In this document: positions 1 to 8,309 of the stretch, in pieces
Position numbering within the stretch: position 1 is the stretch's first letter
Layout of the letters: every line of letters begins with the position of its first letter
Assembly (NCBI RefSeq): GCF_037154075.1
Contig: NZ_JBANRJ010000001.1
Coordinates: forward strand, 2,661,501-2,725,500
Direction of reading: 5' to 3'
Length of the DNA: 64,000 nucleotides
Origin: Sphingobium aromaticiconvertens
GTDB lineage: Bacteria > Pseudomonadota > Alphaproteobacteria > Sphingomonadales > Sphingomonadaceae
Notes under the pieces: generated by a model
What the model was told of the DNA's origin: nothing
Seen by the model: the letters and a program-made list of their open reading frames with translations, nothing else
Database searches by the model: none
Made by a program: the position numbers and the translations under genes

Positions 1-2
1 TG

Positions 3-278
3 CCATTCAAGAAGCACAAGCCTGAAGAGATTATCGGCAAGCTGCGTGAAGTTGAGATCGTGCTGGCGCAGGGCGCGAGCACTGCCGAGGCTTGTCGCCG
101 GATCGCAGTTAGCGAGCAGACCTATTATCGCTGGCGCAAGGAATATGGGGGTCTGAAGACCGATCAAGCGCGGCGGATGAAGGACCTGGAGAAGGAGAAC
201 CTGCGGCTGCGCCGGGCGATCTCAGATCTGACCCTGGACAAGCTGATTTTGCAGGAAGCTGCACGGGGAAACTTCTAA
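3..278 (+). CDS. IS3-family transposase OrfA, lacking only the first base of its start codon
   Basis: The frame is open from the first base of the window. Bases 1-2 are TG followed by a codon series beginning PFKKHKPEEIIGKLREVEIV, so the ATG most likely starts one base before the window. The protein has the helix-turn-helix of IS3 OrfA (residues about 20-45, ASTAEACRRIAVSEQTYYRW) followed by a leucine-rich coiled coil (LEKENLRLRRAI). It binds the element ends and is normally fused to OrfB by a -1 frameshift; OrfB follows in a shifted frame at once, as expected. Family call is firm. The subgroup is not determined. Confidence 0.85.
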   Translation, partial: PFKKHKPEEIIGKLREVEIVLAQGASTAEACRRIAVSEQTYYRWRKEYGGLKTDQARRMKDLEKENLRLRRAISDLTLDKLILQEAARGNF

Positions 279-310
279 GCTCTGCGCGGCGGCGATGCTG
301 TATCGATCAT

Positions 311-871
311 GTGCGCCGGGAGCTTCCGGTATCCGAACGACGGATATGCCGGATGCTGGGCCAGCATCGATCGACGCAGCGCAACGTGCCACGCGGGGCA
401 GATGACGAGCAGGCGTTGACCGAGGACATCATCGCGCTGGCAAAGCAATATGGTCGTTACGGCTATCGCCGGGTGACGGCATTGCTGTGCCATGCGGGAT
501 GGACGGTGAATCATAAACGGGTCGAGCGGATTTGGGGGCGTGAGGGGCTCAAGGTCCCGCAACGTCAGCCAAAACGTGGACGCCTGTGGCTCAACGATGG
601 ATCATGCATCCGACTGCGCCCGGAATATCCGGGGCATGTATGGGCTTACGACTTTGTCGAAGGTCGCACGCATGATGGCCGAAAGTTCCGCATCCTGACC
701 ATCATCGATGAGGCCAGCCGGGAGTGCATGGCGCTCATCGTTGCTCGCCAGCTCAAACATGAGGACGTACTGGCAGCTTTGGCGGACCTGTTCATCTCGC
801 GTGGCCCGCCTGCACATATACGATCCGATAATGGGGCCGAGTTCACCGTGTTGATTGCCGTTGAGAAGTGA
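311..871 (+). pseudogene. IS3-family transposase OrfB, 3' truncated by an IS21-family insertion
   Basis: This is the catalytic half of an IS3 transposase. The HTH_21-like segment (residues about 20-75, with YGRYGYRRVTALL) precedes an rve core that keeps the first Asp (HVWAYDFVEG) and the second Asp (RSDNGAEF). The third acidic residue and the C-terminus are missing. From base 849 on, the sequence belongs to the neighbouring IS21 element, which supplies the last residues VLIAVEK and the stop. The GTG at 311 is only the first in-frame start; translation in the intact element would come by frameshift from OrfA. The element cannot transpose by itself. Confidence 0.85.
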
Positions 872-932
872 CCCGGGGTTTTCATCGAGAAGTGACCCAC
901 CTTGCGATTATGTTTCGGATGTCACCGTTGGG

Positions 933-1589
933 TCAAGATGAGGTTTTCTCCTTTCGCGCTGTGGGCTGCTGAGCAGAGCTGTTTTTGAACCGGAAGCTGT
1001 CGTTGCCGGTTTCAAGGATGTGGCAGTGATGGGTCAGCCGATCGAGCAGCGCTGTGGTCATCTTGGCATCACCGAACACGGTGGCCCATTCACTGAAGCT
1101 GAGGTTGGTGGTGATGATGACGCTGGTGCGCTCGTAAAGTTTGCTGAGCAGATGGAACAGCAATGCACCGCCTGAGGCGCTGAACGGCAGATAGCCGAGC
1201 TCATCGAGGATCACGAGATCGGCGTGGGCGAGCCTTCCGGCGACCTGGCCTGCCTTGCCCTGGGCCTTCTCCTGTTCGAGCGCATTAACCAACTCGACGG
1301 TGGAGAAGAACCGCACCCGTTTTCGATGATGCTCGATGGCCTGAACGCCCAGCGCTGTCGCGATGTGGGTCTTGCCGGTGCCGGGGCCGCCGACCAGCAC
1401 GATGTTGTCGGCAACGTCGATAAACTCACAGCGGTGAAGCTGGCGCACCAGCGCTTCGTTGATCTCACTGCTGGCGAAGTCGAAGCCTGCCAGGTCGCGA
1501 TAGGCCGGGAACCGCGCAGCCTTGAGTTGATAGGATACCGATCGCACCTCTCGTTCAGCAGTTGTCATCGGTCGTGCAATTCTCCGCAA
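933..1589 (-). pseudogene. istB: IstB ATPase of the outer IS21 element, 3' part
   Basis: This is the C-terminal three quarters of an IS21 helper ATPase. It has a Walker A ([11 protein letters not shown]), a Walker B ([11 protein letters not shown]) and sensor segment [11 protein letters not shown]. Native sequence runs from base 1562 down to the stop at 933; the first nine or so residues of the open frame come from the inner IS21 element. The missing N-terminus lies at 3910-4067. Joining the two parts across the 5-bp duplication gives an expected IstB sequence (LLKAETA then [19 protein letters not shown]), so the break is due to the insertion alone. Confidence 0.88.
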
Positions 1590-1625
1590 AAGTGGGCTTT
1601 GAAAATTCCCTAGTTGGTGGCCCCT

Positions 1626-1667
1626 TCATCTCATTCTGCCGGGGCTAGCCCCGGCAGAATGAGATGA
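1626..1667. repeat. 42-bp perfect palindrome near the left end of the inner IS21
   Basis: The two 21-base arms meet without a loop at the centre GGGGCTAGCCCC (1641-1652). The arms carry CATTCTGCCGGGG and its complement. The palindrome sits about 60-100 bp inside the element and about 45 bp before istA. It could extrude as a cruciform, or form a hairpin in transcripts entering from outside and so limit read-through into istA. The structure is seen directly; the function is inference. Confidence 0.85.
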
Positions 1668-1712
1668 GCCGACATTGTCCTCATCTCCTTTGCAGACGCG
1701 GAGACGGGGCCG

Positions 1713-2975
1713 ATGATCCGACTTGGAGAATTGATGATGATCCTCGAACTACATCGGCAGGGTGTATCGATATCCGGCATTGCCCGACGCACTGGTCGCG
1801 ATCCCAAGACCATCCGAAAATATATCGAACGGGGCATCGAGGCCCCGGTTTACGGCCCTCGCATGCTGGGTCGACCGAACAAACTGGCACCCTATCTGGA
1901 ATTTTTGCGTGAGCGAGTGACGGCCTTTCCCGATCTGACTGCGGCGCGCCTGACGCGGGAAATCCGTGAGCTGGGATATATGGGCGCCTATACCGCGGTA
2001 AAGCGGTTCCTGGCAGCGATCCGGCCGGAAAACGGGCCTAAGCCCTTTGAGGTTCGGTTCGAGACGCCGCCTGGCGTGCAGGCACAGGTCGACTTTGCCC
2101 GGTTCGTCGTCGAATTTACCGATGAGCCCGGCGTCAGCCGGATCGTCTGGCTGTTCAGCCTGGTGCTGGGACATTCGCGCTTCCTGTTTGCGCGCTACGT
2201 CATGCATCAGGATCTCCAAAGCCTGTTGCGCTGTCATATGCAGGCCTTTGAAGCGCTCGGCGGCGTCCCGATCGAGATCCTCTACGATCGCATGAAAACC
2301 GCTGTGACCGGGGAAGATGATCAGGGCCACATCATCTACAATCGATCATTGCTGGCTCTGGCCGGGCATTATCGCTTCGTGCCGCGCGCCTGCCGTCCCT
2401 ATCGGGCCAAGACCAAGGGAAAGGTCGAGCGGCCATTCAGCTATATCCGCAAGGACTTCTTCCTGGGCCGGAGCTTCCGCAATCTGGACGATCTCAATGT
2501 CCAGCTGATCGACTGGCTCGATACCGTCGCCAACGTCCGTGTCCACGGCACGACGCAGCGGATTATTGCTGAAGCCTTCGCCGCCGAGCAGCCTGAGTTG
2601 CAGCTGCTCCCGGCGGGCCGCTTTGACGCTGTTCTGAAGCTGGAGCGCCGCGTCAGCCACGATGGGATGGTCTCGGTCGGCGGCAATTACTACAGCGTTC
2701 CCGATCGCACCCGGCGCGTCGTCGAAATCCAGCAGTTGCCCGACAAGATCCGGATCGTAGACCTGGGCCAGGTCATTGCCGAGCACCCGGTTCTTGAGGG
2801 GCGCCGGCAGTACAGGATCGATCCTGCGCACCGGACAGGCAGCAGCGGCGCCAAGCGCCGTATCCATGGCAAAGAGGTAATCGCCATCGGTCGTGTAGGC
2901 GAGCATGTCACCGTGCGCTCCCTGGCCATCTATCAAGCGATCGGCAGCCAACTGGCGCGGGGAGAACGGCCATGA
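1713..2975 (+). CDS. istA: IS21-family transposase IstA (inner element)
   Basis: 420 residues, normal for a short-form IstA. An N-terminal helix-turn-helix (residues about 10-40, RQGVSISGIARRTGRDPKTIRKY) precedes the rve integrase core, with VQAQVDFARF holding the first catalytic Asp and KGKVERPFSYIRKDF holding the Glu region. It cuts and joins the element ends together with the ATPase IstB. The stop overlaps the istB start (ATGA), so the two are translationally coupled. No damage is seen. Confidence 0.93.
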   Translation: MIRLGELMMILELHRQGVSISGIARRTGRDPKTIRKYIERGIEAPVYGPRMLGRPNKLAPYLEFLRERVTAFPDLTAARLTREIRELGYMGAYTAVKRFLAAIRPENGPKPFEVRFETPPGVQAQVDFARFVVEFTDEPGVSRIVWLFSLVLGHSRFLFARYVMHQDLQSLLRCHMQAFEALGGVPIEILYDRMKTAVTGEDDQGHIIYNRSLLALAGHYRFVPRACRPYRAKTKGKVERPFSYIRKDFFLGRSFRNLDDLNVQLIDWLDTVANVRVHGTTQRIIAEAFAAEQPELQLLPAGRFDAVLKLERRVSHDGMVSVGGNYYSVPDRTRRVVEIQQLPDKIRIVDLGQVIAEHPVLEGRRQYRIDPAHRTGSSGAKRRIHGKEVIAIGRVGEHVTVRSLAIYQAIGSQLARGERP

Positions 2976-3832
2976 ACCATGGGGGTGCCGCATCCCGCGT
3001 CGATAATATCCGCCGCAGCCTGGTCCATCTCAAAATGCCACGCGCCCTGGAGATGCTCGACGCCACCCTGCGCGGCATAGAGCAGGGCAAAATCGATGGC
3101 ATCGAGGCCATCGACATATTGCTGAACGAAGAACTGTCGCTCCGGGAGAACCGCAGGATCAAGGCAGCCCTGCGCATGGCAAGGCTGCCGATCATCAAGA
3201 CGCTGGACGGATATGACTTCTCCTTCCAGCCATCGCTCGACCGGAACCGCATCCTGGCGCTCGCTGGCCTGGACTTCATCAACCGGGCCGAGGTGGTGCA
3301 TCTGCTGGGCCCGCCCGGTACCGGGAAAAGCCATATCGCCACGGCCCTTGCCGTCGAGGCCGTGAAGGCGGGCAAGAGCGTCTACTTCATCCCGCTCGCC
3401 GATCTGATCGCTTCACTGACCAAGGCTGAACGCGAGGGCACGTTGCGCGAGAAGATCCGCTTCCTATGCCGATCCTCCCTGCTCGTCGTCGACGAGATCG
3501 GGTATCTTCCCGTCACGCCCGGCGGCGGCAATCTCTTCTTCCAGCTCGTCAACGCCCGATACGAAAAGGGTGCCATGATCCTGACATCCAACCGCGGCTT
3601 CGCCGAATGGGGTGATGTCTTTGGCGATCCGGTGGTGGCCACCGCGCTGCTCGACCGCCTTCTTCACCACGCTGTGGTCGTCCAGATCGAGGGCTCCAGC
3701 TATCGCATGCGACAGCACGCCGACCTGCTGCCCGAGCATGCGCGCATGGCACCGTCCATCAACCCACCGCCCTTGCCGAAACGGCGCGGCCGCCCGCCAG
3801 CAAAGGAAAAGCCCGATCTCCATCACGGCTGA
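2972..3832 (+). CDS. istB: IS21-family helper ATPase IstB (inner element)
   Basis: 286 residues of the DnaA/DnaC-like AAA+ family. Walker A is GPPGTGKSHIATAL (residues about 113-126), Walker B LLVVDEIGYLPV, and sensor 1 ILTSNRGFAEW. It assembles on target DNA and stimulates IstA. The basic tail (KRRGRPPAKEK) may bind DNA. The ATG overlaps the istA stop. It differs clearly from the other istB in this window, so the two IS21 elements are different species of the family. Confidence 0.93.
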   Translation: MNHGGAASRVDNIRRSLVHLKMPRALEMLDATLRGIEQGKIDGIEAIDILLNEELSLRENRRIKAALRMARLPIIKTLDGYDFSFQPSLDRNRILALAGLDFINRAEVVHLLGPPGTGKSHIATALAVEAVKAGKSVYFIPLADLIASLTKAEREGTLREKIRFLCRSSLLVVDEIGYLPVTPGGGNLFFQLVNARYEKGAMILTSNRGFAEWGDVFGDPVVATALLDRLLHHAVVVQIEGSSYRMRQHADLLPEHARMAPSINPPPLPKRRGRPPAKEKPDLHHG

Positions 3833-3909
3833 TCACCGACACAAACCCTCCCGCCAAACTAGGGAATTTTAGATGCCCACTTTTGCGGAATCTTCGGTGC
3901 CCGTTGACA

Positions 3910-4067
3910 GCAGTCTCCGCCTTCAGGAGCTGGGACAGGATCGGGATGGCGGCATCGAACGCCGGTGCACCCTGTTCCATGAGATCGGTAACGGCCTGCG
4001 CCATGCCGTGCATCTTGAGGCTGCGCAGCATGACGATAATAGCGCCGCTGGCGGGATCATGACGCAT
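3910..4067 (-). pseudogene. istB: IstB of the outer IS21 element, 5' part
   Basis: This is the N-terminal portion of the interrupted ATPase: MRHDPASGAIIVMLRSLKMH, then an amphipathic segment up to ILSQLLKAETA, after which the reading frame enters the inner IS21. The ATG at 4067 overlaps the istA stop by eleven bases, as is usual for IS21 gene pairs. The remainder of the gene lies at 933-1562. Confidence 0.85.
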
Positions 4068-5589
4068 GGCGGCTCTCCCGACGCAGAGCGTCATAGCGCT
4101 CGACATTGGCCATCGGCTCGCTGACCAGTCTCAGCGCCTGTGGCGCCGTGACCGGCGGCGTTGTCAGCGGCTTGCCGTCGAGCAGACGGTGCAGGAGGTT
4201 GAGGATATGGGTCTTGGTTGGAACGCCCCCCTCCAACGCCATCGTGACGGCCGTCAGCACGGTCTGCTCGTCATGATGCAGCACCAGGGCCAGGATCTCG
4301 ACCATCTCCCTGTCACCGCCAGGAGACCGCAACAGATGCCGCTGCAGCCGCTGGAAGGGATCAGGCAGTTCAAGGAACGGCGCCCCATTGCGCAGGGCAC
4401 CTGGCTTGCGCTGCACCACCGCCAGATAATGGCGCCAGTCATAGACGGTGCGCCCCGGCCCATCGTGGGATCGTTCGATGATACGCTGGTGTTCGCACAG
4501 CAACTGTCCCTCGGCGACCACCAGGAAGCGGTCGGGATAGACGCGCAGGCTGACGGGGCGGTTGGCGAACGACGCCGGCACGCTGTAGCGGTTGCGCTCG
4601 AGATGGACGAGGCAGGTCGGTGAGACCCGCTTGCCATACTCGACAAAGCCATCGAACGCCCTGCCTGTCGGCATCAGGCTCGCCACCTCATCCGCCCAGG
4701 CATCAGCGACAGACCCGGGCTCGATTCCGTGCGGAATATCCTGCCATAGCGCCTTGCAGCGCTCCTCCAGCCAGATGTTCAAAGCGTCGAGGCTCTGAGT
4801 CTGGGGGACAGGCTGCCACAGGCGATGCCGTGCATCCTGCACGTTCTTCTCGACCTGGCCCTTCTCCCACCCAGCGGCCGGATTACAGAACTCGGCCTCG
4901 AACAGATAATGGCTCACCATCGTCAGGAAGCGGGCGTTGACGGTCCGGCTCTTGCCGCGCCCGACCTTGTCGACGGCAGTCCTCATGTTGTCGTAGATGC
5001 CGCGTCGCGGCACGCCGCCCAGCACGCGGAACGCATGATTATGGGCGTCGAACAGCATCTCGTGGGTCTGCAGTAGATAGGCCCGCACAAAGAAGGCGCG
5101 ACTGTAGCTGAGCTTGAAGTGCGCGACCTGCAGCTTGGTGCGCACGCCATCGATGATCGCCCAGTCCTCGCTCCAGTCGAACTGGAACGCCTCACCCGGT
5201 GCGAAGGACAACGGCACGAAGGTGCCTCTGCCGCTCATCTGCTGCTGGCGGCGATAATCATCACGCCAGTCCCGGGCAAAGGCCGCGACACGGCCATAGG
5301 AACCGTCAAAGCCGAGGCTCACCAGATCGGCATACAACTGCTTGACCGTGCGCTTCTGCTTGCGCGGACGGCCCATCTCCCGCCTCAGCCAGGCTGTCAG
5401 CCGCTCGACGAACGGGTCCAGCTTGCTCGGTCGCTCCGGCACCTTGAACTGCGGCTCGATCGTGTCCGACCGCAGATATTTACGAACGGTGTTGCGGGAA
5501 AGACCGGTGCGCCTGGCTATCTCCCGGATCGATAGATGATCGCGGTAATGCCACCGCCGGATAACGCTCAATAATGCCATGTCCAACAC
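4057..5589 (-). CDS. istA: IS21-family transposase IstA (outer element)
   Basis: 510 residues, a long-form IstA. The N-terminal HTH (HLSIREIARRTGLSRNTVRKYL) is followed by the rve core, with FQFDWSEDWAIIDG carrying the first Asp, YDNMRTAV, and the Glu segment WEKGQVEKNVQDARHRLW. The frame is intact although its partner istB is split, so the element could move only if IstB is supplied elsewhere. The second IstA in the window is unlike it in length and sequence. Confidence 0.93.
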   Translation of the reverse strand: MLDMALLSVIRRWHYRDHLSIREIARRTGLSRNTVRKYLRSDTIEPQFKVPERPSKLDPFVERLTAWLRREMGRPRKQKRTVKQLYADLVSLGFDGSYGRVAAFARDWRDDYRRQQQMSGRGTFVPLSFAPGEAFQFDWSEDWAIIDGVRTKLQVAHFKLSYSRAFFVRAYLLQTHEMLFDAHNHAFRVLGGVPRRGIYDNMRTAVDKVGRGKSRTVNARFLTMVSHYLFEAEFCNPAAGWEKGQVEKNVQDARHRLWQPVPQTQSLDALNIWLEERCKALWQDIPHGIEPGSVADAWADEVASLMPTGRAFDGFVEYGKRVSPTCLVHLERNRYSVPASFANRPVSLRVYPDRFLVVAEGQLLCEHQRIIERSHDGPGRTVYDWRHYLAVVQRKPGALRNGAPFLELPDPFQRLQRHLLRSPGGDREMVEILALVLHHDEQTVLTAVTMALEGGVPTKTHILNLLHRLLDGKPLTTPPVTAPQALRLVSEPMANVERYDALRRESRHAS

Positions 5590-5670
5590 TCCATGGTCCC
5601 CCGCTCGTCAAAGCCAGGGACGTGTTCAAACATGGGTCACTTCTCAGTGGAAATTACTGGCTTCCCCGGG

Positions 5671-6078
5671 TCACTTCTCAACGGCAATCAACACCTCGTG
5701 ACTTTCATCGGGCACCCATACAGCGGTAAGCTCGCCAGCGCGCAGCAACCTCGCCAGACCGATTGCGTCGCGTCGATTCGTCTTCACCTGATCACCCGGC
5801 CGGCGCGGGATGAGCGATGGCGCGACCACGATGCAGTCGAACCCCATCGACCTCAGCAATCGGTGAAGACCGTAACCCGTGGGCCCTGCCTCATAGCAGA
5901 AGGTAACCGACTCGTGCCTGGCCGCCAGTCGCTTTACCCATCGTCGCGTGCTCGCCTCGTCAGTATCGAACTCGCCCAGATATCTCACGTCGCCTTGCCT
6001 TCCGCCGTCCGCGATCGCGACCGCGTTGCGCAGTTTCGCTACATCGATGCCGACAAAAACCTCCGCTGAATGTTCCAT
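5671..6078 (-). pseudogene. IS110-family transposase, N-terminal DEDD domain only
   Basis: The protein starts MEHSAEVFVGIDVAKLRNAVAIA, with the Asp of VGIDVAK typical of the IS110 DEDD (RuvC-like) catalytic domain. It continues to FCYEAGPTGYGLHRLL and KTNRRDAIGLARLLRAGEL. Native sequence ends at base 5694; the last residues VLIAVEK come from the IS21 end, and the C-terminal serine domain is gone. The ATG at 6078 has GGAGG seven bases upstream and is preferred over the start at 6120. A different IS110-type C-terminal scrap lies at about 41.9-42.0 kb. Confidence 0.85.
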
Positions 6079-6179
6079 GATCGTCCTCCGAGATGGCGAT
6101 GGACTCGGCCCTCCGAGCAACCCTCGCCATCAGAGTGTAAGCGTCGGGTCGCTCTCAGTCGCTCAGCGGACATACGGTC

Positions 6180-6374
6180 TTACGCTGTTCGATAACCTGC
6201 CGGATTTGCAATCCAACGAGCCACTTCGGAGGCATGCCAACCCGATGCGTTGTCACTGATCGGCAATTGTCTTGGAAATGTGCCTTTTGCGATTTTTCGG
6301 TAAACGGTGGCCCGGCTTAGACCTGTCCGTCGCAGGACTTCCGCGATCCTGAGGATACGCTCGTCACTTTCCAT
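6180..6374 (-). CDS. AlpA-like helix-turn-helix regulator
   Basis: 64 residues: MESDERILRIAEVLRRTGLSR then ATVYRKIAKGTFPRQL. This is the winged-helix MerR-like fold of AlpA/prophage excision-type regulators, with a recognition helix at RATVYRKI. AlpA proteins control integrases or plasmid functions. Here it sits about 570 bp from iteron-like repeats, in keeping with a plasmid maintenance region. I chose the ATG at 6374 because the domain begins there. Target unknown. Confidence 0.7.
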   Translation of the reverse strand: MESDERILRIAEVLRRTGLSRATVYRKIAKGTFPRQLPISDNASGWHASEVARWIANPAGYRTA

Positions 6375-7220
6375 TTGGCACGACCTCAAAGGGTCTGCCC
6401 GCCACGTGCATGTTATGATCGAAAGTTGCCGCCTTTGCAACTGGGGGCCCCCCAAGCACCGCAGAGCTTTCGAGTTGAACGCGCTAAGACGCTCCCCAAG
6501 TCGATCATATTTCGAACTTCTTCAAGCATCCCACAGTAAAAACAAGACAATTAGTCGCGATCTATCGCTCCGCATTCAAGAATGCAGGGGTCCTGGAGTA
6601 TTGATCCTGTCCCCATCACGGGCACGGGGCATCCTTCAGGCGGCCTCACCGTTGCGAGCGGTCGCCTGTCATCATCATCATTTGCTCCGACCGTGCGCCT
6701 CAGACATTGGAATTCCGTGTTCATTGGCGCGCAGGTTCAAGAACCCTGAAAGGGCATGTAGCACTGCGTGCTTGCTGGTCCGTTCATTCAATAGCCCAGG
6801 CGCCGAGCCAAAAACCTCCTTCATCATGTTTCGATCATGGTACCGGGTCGAAGGGTTCATCGCTCCGTTGCGAGTGTGTAGCGCCTTCGACCCTCGTTTG
6901 ATCAAGCCTAAGATGATTCGATCCCAGTGATGGTGCAAGGGGGAAGGCGCTGTATAGCCGGTGGAGGCACTGTAGTTCCGATTTCGGCACAACAGTACCG
7001 ATTTTGACAATTTTAACAGCCACGCAGCGGCATCTGCGCCTTTGGTGACCGCGCTATGCTCGCGACTCGCATCCACATGCTGGAGAACCACGTCGCATGG
7101 TGGAGTTGGACTTGCAGCAAGTTGGATACCAAACATTTCTCGCTGAACGTCGCTATGCTGCTTGCGACCGGGACAACGGCCTTATCGCTGCCCAATTCGG
7201 GAGCATCTGAGAAGCACCGC
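6375..7220. other. 846-bp stretch without a convincing gene; contains iteron-like repeats
   Basis: Several overlapping open frames exist on both strands, but none shows a recognisable domain, and codon use is unlike the surrounding genes. The only clear structure is the 20-bp-period repeat at 6946-7001. It may be the remains of a plasmid replication region whose initiator gene has been lost or moved; a repA gene is present at 18.2 kb. Confidence 0.5.
6946..7001. repeat. Iteron-like array, three units with a 20-bp period
   Basis: Units start at 6946 (GGCGCTGTATAGCCGG), 6966 (GGCACTGTAGTTCCGA) and 6986 (GGCACAACAGTACCGA). Each is itself a degenerate palindrome. The same unit with the same 20-bp period recurs four times at 61022-61097. 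Evenly spaced sites on one face of the helix are typical of binding sites for a plasmid replication initiator. Binding by the RepA encoded at 18.2 kb is inference. Confidence 0.7.
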
Positions 7221-8309
7221 TCAGGCGTGTGAAGGTCTTTGAAGCGGGTTCGGCTCCGCCTGTTCCCAGGCAATTTGGGCCAGTTCCGGGAAGACCGCTG
7301 CACGATCTCTTGCCTGGGCCGAAGCGGCAGTACCTCGGATACACCGGCCCTTTATTCCATGAAAGATCGCCGCCATCCGGAAAAAGTTGAATGCGAGATA
7401 GAATTGATAGTGCGGCATCGTCTTACGTCCCGCACGACCACAATAAGAATCCAGATAGTCCTGTTCCGAAGGGATATTAAGCGCGGCAAGGTCCGCCCCG
7501 CGCAGGCCGGCGACTATGTGAGGCGGCATTCGATACATCATCGCGTGATATGCGAAATCCGCTCCTGGATGACCGAGCGTGGAAAGCTCCCAATCCAGCA
7601 CCGCCAGAACTCTGGGTTCGGTCGGGTGGAAGATCATGTTGTCGCAGCGGAAGTCTCCGTGAACGAGGGCCGTGACGTCGCCTTCGTCCGGGATGGCACC
7701 CGGCAGCCATTCGATTAACTTGTCCATGTTCGGATCGCGGCCGGCATCGCTGTCTTCGAGATACTGCTTCGTCCACCGTCCGATCTGGCGGGAAAAATAG
7801 TTACCCGATCGGCCATAGTCGCCCAACCCCACGCCATTAAAATCGACACTGTGCAGCTTGGCCAGCGTTGTATTCATGGCTTCAAAGTAGTGCGGCCGGT
7901 CTTCCCGGCTGACCTCAGGGAACGTTGTGTCCCAGAAGATGCGGCCTTGGACCATGTCCATGACATAGAACCACGTTCCGAGAACCGATTCATCGACACA
8001 CAAACCATGAATGTGCGGAACGGGAAACTCGACGCTCCCCAGCGCGGATATCACCTTCGCCTCGCGCTCGATCGCATGGGCACCCTTCAACAACTGACCC
8101 GGCGGCTTACGCCGCAGGACATAGTCGTGTAATGGCGTCTTCAGCATGTAGGTCGGATTGGATTGGCCGCCCTTGAACTGCGCGATGGAGAGCGGACCGG
8201 TGAAGCCCGCTACGTTCGCCGTCATCCATGCCTGGAGCGCCCCAGCATCTATCGCAAAGCCCTGCCTGACTGCGGTCGTACCGACATTTTCCCAAATGTC
8301 CGCACTCAT
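7221..8309 (-). CDS. APH-like kinase, probable hydroxyacyl-CoA kinase (ACAD10/11 N-domain or LvaA type)
   Basis: About 362 residues of the aminoglycoside/choline kinase fold. The nucleotide loop region is GGQSNPTYML, the catalytic loop HGDFRCDNMIFHP (Asp and Asn) and the metal-binding LDWELSTLG. In human ACAD10/11 this domain is fused to an acyl-CoA dehydrogenase, and in the Pseudomonas levulinate pathway the separate kinase LvaA phosphorylates 4-hydroxyacyl-CoA. Here the ATG at 8309 overlaps the stop of an acyl-CoA dehydrogenase (ATGA), so the pair is coupled. Antibiotic resistance is unlikely from the context. The substrate is not known. Confidence 0.85.
   Translation of the reverse strand: MSADIWENVGTTAVRQGFAIDAGALQAWMTANVAGFTGPLSIAQFKGGQSNPTYMLKTPLHDYVLRRKPPGQLLKGAHAIEREAKVISALGSVEFPVPHIHGLCVDESVLGTWFYVMDMVQGRIFWDTTFPEVSREDRPHYFEAMNTTLAKLHSVDFNGVGLGDYGRSGNYFSRQIGRWTKQYLEDSDAGRDPNMDKLIEWLPGAIPDEGDVTALVHGDFRCDNMIFHPTEPRVLAVLDWELSTLGHPGADFAYHAMMYRMPPHIVAGLRGADLAALNIPSEQDYLDSYCGRAGRKTMPHYQFYLAFNFFRMAAIFHGIKGRCIRGTAASAQARDRAAVFPELAQIAWEQAEPNPLQRPSHA

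Larger units (their letters stand above)
1563..3909. mobile_element. Inner IS21-family element inserted in the istB of the outer element
   Basis: The element is bounded by TGTCA at 1563 and TGACA at 3909 and is flanked by a 5-bp direct repeat GCAGT at 1558-1562 and 3910-3914. Longer subterminal inverted repeats (CCGCAAAAGTGGGC at about 1584, then AATTCCCTAGTT) are mirrored at about 3853-3888. Its istA and istB run on the plus strand and overlap by four bases. The length of 2347 bp and the 5-bp duplication fit IS21. Both genes look intact, so the element may be active. Confidence 0.9.
849..5693. mobile_element. Outer IS21-family element, itself interrupted
   Basis: The two ends are near-perfect inverted repeats of about 30 bp. 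The left begins TGTTGATTGCCGTTGAGAAG at 849 and the right is its reverse complement ending at 5693. Inside are istA (4057-5589) and an istB split into two parts by a second IS21 element. The sequence between the ends is about 4.8 kb, or about 2.5 kb once the inner element is subtracted, which is normal for IS21. The flanks (CACCG on the left, CCTCG on the right) do not match, and they belong to two different truncated elements (IS3 and IS110). I infer recombination between two copies rather than simple insertion. Confidence 0.85.

Noticed and set aside
6678..7136. Minus-strand frame across the iteron-like repeats, considered as a replication gene remnant
   Set aside because: It runs through the repeats themselves, has no similarity that I can see to RepA and an implausible composition. 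The real RepA_C protein is at 18.2 kb.
7221..8309. Aminoglycoside resistance gene
   Set aside because: The APH fold is present, but coupling to an acyl-CoA dehydrogenase and the thiolase/SDR operon fit the ACAD11/LvaA-type kinase far better.
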